In this document: piece by piece, positions 59,153 to 64,000 of the stretch
Numbering within the stretch: the first letter of the stretch is position 1
How the letters are laid out: each line of letters opens with the position of its first letter
Source: Mesorhizobium sp. B4-1-4
GTDB lineage: Bacteria > Pseudomonadota > Alphaproteobacteria > Rhizobiales > Rhizobiaceae
Assembly (NCBI RefSeq): GCF_006439395.2
Contig: NZ_CP083950.1
Coordinates: 4,267,001-4,331,000, forward strand
DNA length: 64,000 bases
Reading direction: 5' to 3'
Notes under the pieces: model-generated
The model's input: the letters and a program-made list of their open reading frames with translations, nothing else
Databases searched by the model: none
Told to the model about the DNA's origin: nothing
Program-made: the position numbers and the translations under genes

Positions 59153-59260
59153 GCCGGGCTCCGTTTGCTTCATCTGTCCGAGAGGTCGGATAGCCGATGC
59201 ACATGACGGGAGCAATGCGTGCACCGCTAAAACCACTAGCCGGACTGCACCTCGGCGCCT

Positions 59261-60271
59261 TCAGCTCTCGCTGGCCGCCTCGAGCATGCGCCTTGCGCTC
59301 TCCTCATCGGTGATCAGGATTGTCGGCGCTATCAGGTTCATGGCACCGAGCAGAGCTTCGATCTTCTCCTCGCCGCCGGAGGTCAGGATGCGGATCGGCG
59401 CCTTGCGCAGCCGGTCGACATCCACCGACATCACCAGGCTGTTGATCGGATGATCGACCAGATCGCCATTGCGGTCGAAGAAATGGAACAACAGATCGCC
59501 GACAGCCCCGCGCGACACCAGCGCCTCGCGCTCCGCCTCCTTGAGGAAGCCACCGCGATAGAAGGTGGTCGCCGAGGCAATGCCGCCGATCGAGAGCAGC
59601 ACGGCATCGAGCGTGTCGGCCATCTCGAAAATTTCCTGCAGGCCGCATCGTTCGACAAGCGCGATCTTGGTTTCGACACTGTCGACGACGGCGGGCGTGG
59701 GTATCAGGTAGCCGTCGCCCTGGAAGACCTGGGCGAAACGCCAGGCGAACTCCGCCGGGTTGTAACGCCGCGCGACGCCGACGCCGCCCAGCAGCGAAAT
59801 GACCTTGAAATCGGTGAGCGATTTGGCGCTGATGAACGGCAGGCTTGACAACAATGTCCGGCCCCAGCCAACGCCGACGCGCATGCCTGACTTCATCGTG
59901 TCGGACAGGAAAATACCGGTCCTGGCGCTGATCGCGGGGATCGGATCGGCATTGGGGGCAGTGAGCGGCGCCACCAGCGCCTGCTGCAGGCCGAACGTGC
60001 GCTCCAGCGCGCGCTCCAGCCGCACGATCTCCGACAATTCGCTCTCGATGGTGATCTTCACCTCGTTGCGCGAGCGCGCCTCCGCCAGCATGCGCACGAT
60101 GGTGACGCGGCCGACGCCGAGCACGTCGGCGATCTCGTTCTGCGTCATCTGCTCGACGAAATACATCCAGGCGGCCCGAATCCTAAGGCGGTCCGTTCGG
60201 CTTTCATTGACGACCTGCTCGGTCGCTTCGGCCCCTGCCCGCCCCTCGTCGGTTTGTCGTCGCCTGCCCAA
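59261..60271 (-). CDS. SorC/DeoR-type sugar-binding transcriptional regulator
   Basis: 336 residues. The helix-turn-helix near residues 38-62 is MTQNEIADVLGVGRVTIVRM, then a SorC sugar-binding domain (GLQQALVAPLTAPN, FKVISLLGGVGVARRYNPAE, LVSRGAVGDLLFHFFDRNGD). The start is TTG at 60271 with GGGAGG upstream; no earlier ATG fits. SorC proteins bind phosphorylated sugars. The nearby glucitol/sorbitol PTS genes are the natural targets. Confidence 0.9.
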   Translation of the reverse strand: MGRRRQTDEGRAGAEATEQVVNESRTDRLRIRAAWMYFVEQMTQNEIADVLGVGRVTIVRMLAEARSRNEVKITIESELSEIVRLERALERTFGLQQALVAPLTAPNADPIPAISARTGIFLSDTMKSGMRVGVGWGRTLLSSLPFISAKSLTDFKVISLLGGVGVARRYNPAEFAWRFAQVFQGDGYLIPTPAVVDSVETKIALVERCGLQEIFEMADTLDAVLLSIGGIASATTFYRGGFLKEAEREALVSRGAVGDLLFHFFDRNGDLVDHPINSLVMSVDVDRLRKAPIRILTSGGEEKIEALLGAMNLIAPTILITDEESARRMLEAASES

Positions 60272-60338
60272 ATGAACCTCCCGCGCGGCACCGGGCGCAT
60301 GCGCCGTCGCCGATTCTGCATGCTGGTCTAGTATCGCC

Positions 60339-60360
60339 TATTGATCTACCAATCGATAGG
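60339..60360. promoter_or_regulatory. Inverted repeat, candidate SorC operator
   Basis: CTATTGAT (60339-60346) and ATCGATAG (60353-60360) are complementary at seven of eight bases with six between. It lies between the divergent SorC regulator and the unknown gene. Confidence 0.45.
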
Positions 60361-60426
60361 AACGATGTAGAGTGTGTGGCCGGCCCTTGCTGGCGGCCCT
60401 CCACTGCACTTTCGAGGCAAACCGCG

Positions 60427-61227
60427 ATGTTGCGCCAGATCTCCGAAGACGTCCGCGTCAACTTGAAGGACCGGCTGCGGGAAATCCGCGACATCATCCG
60501 CCAGAGCCGTCATGACGGCAGCGGCGACGCCAGCATCCTGCGCGAAGCCACCAGCCATTTGCCGCCGTTTCCGGGCAAGGGCATCGAAGGCCTGCTCAGC
60601 CATGCCGCGAGCGCCTTCGACGAAGCGCTGTCGATCGCCGAATCCTTTGTCCCGCATGAGCGTCCGATCAATGTGGACGGCACGACCGTAAAGGGCCTTG
60701 GCACCTATTTCCCGACCGGGAACGAAGAGCGGCAGCTGGGCGCCGAGCGCATGTTCCGGCGCGACATGTACTATCTGACCAAGGCGGTGCTCGCCGGGTT
60801 GAAAATAGACCATGCCCGCATCCATGAAGCCGATTTTGCCGCTGCCCACGCCGCCATGCGCAAACGCCATGGCGATCTGTTGACCGCCCTGGCCGCCCCG
60901 GGTGCGGGACTGCAAGCAATTGCATCGACCTGCGCTGCGCTGCTGGTCGCGTTGCTCAACCAGCATCCGGTCCACTTTGGCGAAGCCGCGCCGGAAACGG
61001 CTGCGGTCGGCGGCCGGGCACTCGAGATCAGCTGCCTGGCGCCGGTCGTTCTGGCCTGCGGCCTGGCGACAACCGGCCGCGACGGCGCGCCGGAGCCGGA
61101 CATACTTGAGATCGCGATCCTGGCCGCCGATATCCGTCACGACCGGATCGTCCAGGCCTGCGCCAAGGCAAGCCCGGTCGAGGAACTGACACCTGTCTTC
61201 GCCACCTTGCTTGCCCACTTGCCGTAA
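60427..61227 (+). CDS. Helical protein of unknown function next to the sorbitol PTS
   Basis: 266 residues from the ATG at 60427 (MLRQISEDVRVNLKDRLREI). It is predicted mostly helical, without transmembrane segment or signal peptide; KGLGTYFPTGNEERQLGAER and a late hydrophobic stretch (GLQAIASTCAALLVALLNQH) are its most distinctive parts. No family recognised. It is divergent from the SorC gene, so it may be co-regulated through the inverted repeat at 60339. It converges with the HPr-EI gene. Confidence 0.65.
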   Translation: MLRQISEDVRVNLKDRLREIRDIIRQSRHDGSGDASILREATSHLPPFPGKGIEGLLSHAASAFDEALSIAESFVPHERPINVDGTTVKGLGTYFPTGNEERQLGAERMFRRDMYYLTKAVLAGLKIDHARIHEADFAAAHAAMRKRHGDLLTALAAPGAGLQAIASTCAALLVALLNQHPVHFGEAAPETAAVGGRALEISCLAPVVLACGLATTGRDGAPEPDILEIAILAADIRHDRIVQACAKASPVEELTPVFATLLAHLP

Positions 61228-61250
61228 GCTCCAGCAGCGGTTCCGGAACT

Positions 61251-63236
61251 CTATTCCCCGGCCACCATGGCCGTGATCGTTTTCTTGGCGCGCTGGATCG
61301 AGGCCGGGCTCATCGAAAGCTCGGTCAGGCCCATCTTGATGAAGGCCGGGATCAGATCCGGCCGGCCCGCCGCCTCGCCGCACATACCCACCATGATGCC
61401 TGCCGAAATACCGGCTTTTGCCGTCAGCTCGATCGCCGACATGACGGCCGGATTGGTGACGTCGTTGAGCTTCGCCACTGTCGGATTGAGCCGGTCGGCG
61501 GCCATGATGTATTGGGTCAGGTCATTGGTGCCGATCGAGAAGAAAGCCACCTCCTTGGCCAGCGCCGGCGCGATCAGCACCGCCGCCGGGGTCTCGATCA
61601 TCACGCCGAGATCGAACGTCGCATATGGCACGCCTTCCGCCTTCAGTTCGGCGGCGCATTCATCGATCAGCACCCTTGTCCGCCTCACCTCGTCAATGTC
61701 GGCGACCATCGGCAGCATCACCTTGACGTTGCCATGCGCGGCTGCCCGCAGCAGCGCCCTGAGCTGGCGCTTGAAGATATCGGGCCGGTCGAGGCACATG
61801 CGGATGCCGCGCCAGCCGAGGAAGGGGTTCTCCTCGTCGGGAAACTCGATGCCGGCGATCGGCTTGTCACCGCCGATGTCGAGCGTGCGCACGATGACAG
61901 GATAGGGCGCGAAGGCCTTGGCCAGCGCCGCATAAGTCTCAGCCTGCATATCTTCCGAGGGAAGGTGCATATGGCGCATGAACAGAAGCTCGGTGCGGAA
62001 AAGGCCGACACCCATGGCGCCGGCCTCCTGGGCCGCCTCGATTTCCTCGAGCGAGCCGATATTGGCCGCGACCTCGATAACCCTTCCGTCGGCGCGTTTC
62101 GGCGTCACCGTCTTGAAGGCGGTCAGGCCGGCACGCTCCTTTGCAGCCGCTTCGACGCGGCCGGCGAAGTCGGCGCGCGTCGCCGCGTCGGGATCGATGA
62201 TCACATGCCCGGTGTTGCCGTCGAGCGCCACTTCATGTGCCGAACGCAAGGCATTGACCTGGTCGCCAAGGCCCAGCACCGCCGGGATGCCGTGTGAGCG
62301 GGCGATGATGGCGATATGCGAAGTGGCGCCGCCATGGCCGCACACAACGCCGCCGATGCGTTTCAAGGGAGCGCGCGCCAGGTCCCAGGCGCCGATGTCG
62401 TCGGCGATGAGAATGGCGCCCTCGGGGATGTTTTCGAGGCTGACATCGTCCTGCCCGAGCAGCACCAGGCAGATCTGCCGTCCGACCGCATGGACATCGT
62501 CCGCCCGCGCATTGAGATAGTGATCATCGACGGCGCTGAAATCGGCGGCGATGGTGGACGCGGCGGTGATAACGGCCGAGACCGCGTCATTACCGCCCTT
62601 GATCGCCTTCTCGGCCTCGCCGGTCAGGCTATCGTCGGCGGCGATATCGCGAAGCGCCGCGACGATGCCTCGGTCGCCGGCCGACAGGCTGTCCTGCGCC
62701 AGGGCCCGGTCCATACGCGCCTGGACGGCGGCGACGGCGGCGCGGAACCTGTCGATCTCAGCGGCGATCTCGTCGGCCTGCAGCATGCGGCCCTGCCCGG
62801 CGATCTCCGGCGGGAAATGCGCGAAGGCCGGGCCGATCGCGACGCCCTCGCTTGCGGCGACACCGCGCAGGCCATTTGTCTGGCCAGGTGCGGAAGTTGC
62901 CGATTGGGGCGCTGGCGCGGGTGCCGCTTCCTGCCCGGCATCATTCGCCGGGCTCTGCGTTTCCGCTTCATCGTCAAGACCCGCCTTGGGGTTCTCGAGA
63001 TAGCCGATCAGCGCCTCGATAGCTTCGATGGCGTCGGCGCCGTTCGCCCGCACGGTAACTTCCTGGTTTTCCTTGACCGCCAGCAGCATCAGCTTGACCG
63101 AACTCTTGGCGCTGACCGCCTTGCCGTCCTTGACCAGCTCGACATCGGATTCGAAACCCTTGGCGAGCTTGACGAACCGCGTGGCGGGACGGGCGTGTAA
63201 ACCTTCATGCACTCTGACGATGGTCGAGCGTTCCAT
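61251..63236 (-). CDS. HPr-Enzyme I fusion, phosphoenolpyruvate-protein phosphotransferase
   Basis: 661 residues. The N-terminal HPr domain (about 1-85) shows the phosphoacceptor in VHEGLHARPATRF (His14) and the Ser46-region VSAKSSVKLMLLAV. A Pro/Ala-rich linker (about 88-118) joins it to Enzyme I: the active-site His in GGATSHIAIIARSHGIPAVL (about 303), then the PEP barrel motifs GLFRTELLFM, LGWRGIRMCLDRPD, MIETPAAVL and SIGTNDLTQY and GMCGEAAGRP. There is no GAF domain, so it is not the nitrogen-PTS enzyme EI-Ntr. ATG at 63236. It is the last gene of the sorbitol-type operon. Confidence 0.95.
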   Translation of the reverse strand: MERSTIVRVHEGLHARPATRFVKLAKGFESDVELVKDGKAVSAKSSVKLMLLAVKENQEVTVRANGADAIEAIEALIGYLENPKAGLDDEAETQSPANDAGQEAAPAPAPQSATSAPGQTNGLRGVAASEGVAIGPAFAHFPPEIAGQGRMLQADEIAAEIDRFRAAVAAVQARMDRALAQDSLSAGDRGIVAALRDIAADDSLTGEAEKAIKGGNDAVSAVITAASTIAADFSAVDDHYLNARADDVHAVGRQICLVLLGQDDVSLENIPEGAILIADDIGAWDLARAPLKRIGGVVCGHGGATSHIAIIARSHGIPAVLGLGDQVNALRSAHEVALDGNTGHVIIDPDAATRADFAGRVEAAAKERAGLTAFKTVTPKRADGRVIEVAANIGSLEEIEAAQEAGAMGVGLFRTELLFMRHMHLPSEDMQAETYAALAKAFAPYPVIVRTLDIGGDKPIAGIEFPDEENPFLGWRGIRMCLDRPDIFKRQLRALLRAAAHGNVKVMLPMVADIDEVRRTRVLIDECAAELKAEGVPYATFDLGVMIETPAAVLIAPALAKEVAFFSIGTNDLTQYIMAADRLNPTVAKLNDVTNPAVMSAIELTAKAGISAGIMVGMCGEAAGRPDLIPAFIKMGLTELSMSPASIQRAKKTITAMVAGE

Positions 63237-63256
63237 GGCAAATACTCTGCTTTTTC

Positions 63257-63360
63257 TAGAGCAGTTTCGGCGTTTCAAGGGAACGGCGAACTGCTCTAAC
63301 TCTTTGTTTTGACGCGAATCCGGACGGAAAACCTTTTCACACTTTTCCCGGAATTGCTCT
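63257..63360 (-). repeat. Bipartite repeat: TAGAGCAG palindrome plus family 1, copy E
   Basis: The palindrome TAGAGCAG (63257-63264) / CTGCTCTA (63291-63298) is followed by GACGCGAATCCGGACGGAAA (63311-63330) to GAATTGCTCT (63360), the reverse-orientation family-1 core. It lies in the gap between srlB and the HPr-EI gene, inside the operon. Confidence 0.75.
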
Positions 63361-63394
63361 GGCGCTGAGACCAGATAGGCCGCGGCGCGTGCTG

Positions 63395-63775
63395 TCAGGC
63401 GGCGATGGTGATGATCGCGCCTGTCTTCAGGGCGGCCACGAGCGCTTCAGTGTCGACTTGCGAAGCGCAGATCTCGCCCGGCCTCTCGGCCTCGGTGGCG
63501 CCGTTGAACGAGATGACGACGTGGCCCATTTCGAGCACCTTGCTCCAGGCGCTGGAGCCAACCGCTGTTATAACGGCTGAAACCGGACCGACGGTGATCG
63601 AAGCGCCCTTGGGAGGCGCCCCGTCACTTGGTTCCTGCTCCGTCTTGTGCAGGACGGAGACTTCGGCAAGCTCCGGCGGCGAGCCATCCGCGAACAGGAT
63701 GACCACGCCCCCTTCGGCAAGGTCCGCCACTTCGGGCCCGATGGAAGTGACCCGTGTTCTCAACAGAACCGTCAT
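63395..63775 (-). CDS. srlB: PTS glucitol/sorbitol-specific IIA component
   Basis: 126 residues with the GutA fold: LLRTRVTSIGPEVADLAEGG near the N-terminus, VVILFADGSPPELAEVSVLH, with the conserved histidine typical of this IIA, and HVVISFNGATEAERPGEICA. It accepts phosphate from HPr and passes it to IIB. GAGG precedes the ATG at 63775. It lies between the IIBC gene and the HPr-EI gene, matching the srlA-srlE-srlB gene order. Confidence 0.88.
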   Translation of the reverse strand: MTVLLRTRVTSIGPEVADLAEGGVVILFADGSPPELAEVSVLHKTEQEPSDGAPPKGASITVGPVSAVITAVGSSAWSKVLEMGHVVISFNGATEAERPGEICASQVDTEALVAALKTGAIITIAA

Positions 63776-63802
63776 GTGGCGAACCTCATTTCCTTACTCT
63801 CT

Positions 63803-64000
63803 TTAAAACACGATCAGGCTGACGACCCAGGCAATCAACACCGAGACCGGGCCCATGATCTGGCGGCTGATGAGCACCGCCGGCACGCCGATTTCGATCG
63901 TCTTCGGCTTGGCTTCACCGAGCGCCAGGCCGACGGGCACGAAGTCGCAGCCCACCTGGGTGTTGTAGGCAAACAGCGCCGGCAGGGCCATTGCCGGCGA
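63803..64000 (-). CDS. srlE: PTS glucitol/sorbitol IIBC (SrlE-like), C-terminal end, cut by window
   Basis: About 65 residues end at the TAA at 63803 and are open to the window edge. LPALFAYNTQVGCDFVPVGL, ALGEAKPKTIEIGVPAVLIS and a final hydrophobic helix (MGPVSVLIAWVVSLIVF) match the C-terminus of glucitol/sorbitol PTS IIBC subunits. It is the membrane permease partner of the IIA gene downstream. The start and the catalytic IIB cysteine lie outside the window. Confidence 0.85.
   Translation of the reverse strand, partial: SPAMALPALFAYNTQVGCDFVPVGLALGEAKPKTIEIGVPAVLISRQIMGPVSVLIAWVVSLIVF

Noticed and set aside
1..64000. CRISPR arrays, insertion sequences, prophage
   Set aside because: No regularly spaced repeats, transposase, or phage structural genes were seen; the repeats found are single palindromic elements between genes.

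Overview
The window looks like a piece of a rhizobial chromosome, most likely Mesorhizobium or a close relative in the Hyphomicrobiales (Alphaproteobacteria). This is an inference. It rests on high-GC coding sequence, on gene orders typical of the group (ftsE-ftsX-ydcF, hisC-tyrC next to metX-metW behind a SAM-II riboswitch, cobS-cobT with a J-domain gene and bolA, aroK-aroB), and on several copies of palindromic intergenic repeats of the kind scattered through rhizobial genomes. No insertion sequence, prophage, rRNA operon or CRISPR array was seen. Almost everything is ordinary core chromosome, with a few strain-variable patches.

Layout. 0-3.1 kb: end of a threonine/serine dehydratase and a large DUF4175 membrane protein. 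3.2-7.7 kb: GST, a LysR regulator divergent from a DMT transporter whose leader holds a terminator hairpin, a CpdR-like receiver, hpt and a membrane-anchored unknown. 7.7-13.6 kb: a perfect CtrA-type site, ftsE-ftsX, ydcF, a three-gene accessory block (PNPOx-like, DUF1348, LysR) and plsC. 13.6-18 kb: LysE exporter, aldo/keto reductase, ChaC, DUF2125 and a PfkB kinase without its N-terminus. 18-22.2 kb: amino-acid biosynthesis (tyrC, hisC; SAM-II riboswitch, metX, metW). 22.2-24.9 kb: two glycosyltransferases, one coupled to a 46-codon ORF. 25-33.7 kb: ABC exporter, methyltransferase, gloB, DUF985 cupin, YhhN, a DMT exporter, DUF3108, rpmB, a preQ1-I riboswitch with its queuosine-precursor transporter, and a spermidine-synthase-like gene.

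33.8-41.6 kb: phytase-like esterase, cobT, cobS (cobaltochelatase), J-domain protein, bolA, a ThDP enzyme and an alpha/beta hydrolase. 41.6-46.6 kb: the prkA-yeaH-spoVR stress operon behind an EcfG-like promoter. 46.6-53.4 kb: a shortened CorC-type protein, aroB, aroK, a small membrane protein, xerD, accA, a lipoprotein L,D-transpeptidase and TusA. 53.6-57.5 kb: CobW GTPase, a D,D-carboxypeptidase, an M20 amidohydrolase and tRNA-Arg(CCU). 57.5-64 kb: an unknown gene behind a second EcfG-like promoter, a cupin, a SorC regulator, an unknown helical protein, and the 3' part of a glucitol/sorbitol-type PTS operon (srlE, srlB, HPr-Enzyme I fusion).

The most informative signals are regulatory. They are a preQ1-I aptamer whose pseudoknot uses the AUG start codon itself, a SAM-II aptamer followed by a terminator, a TTAA-N7-TTAAC site before ftsE, and two EcfG-like promoters. 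The dedicated sugar PTS with a fused HPr-EI is also notable for this clade.
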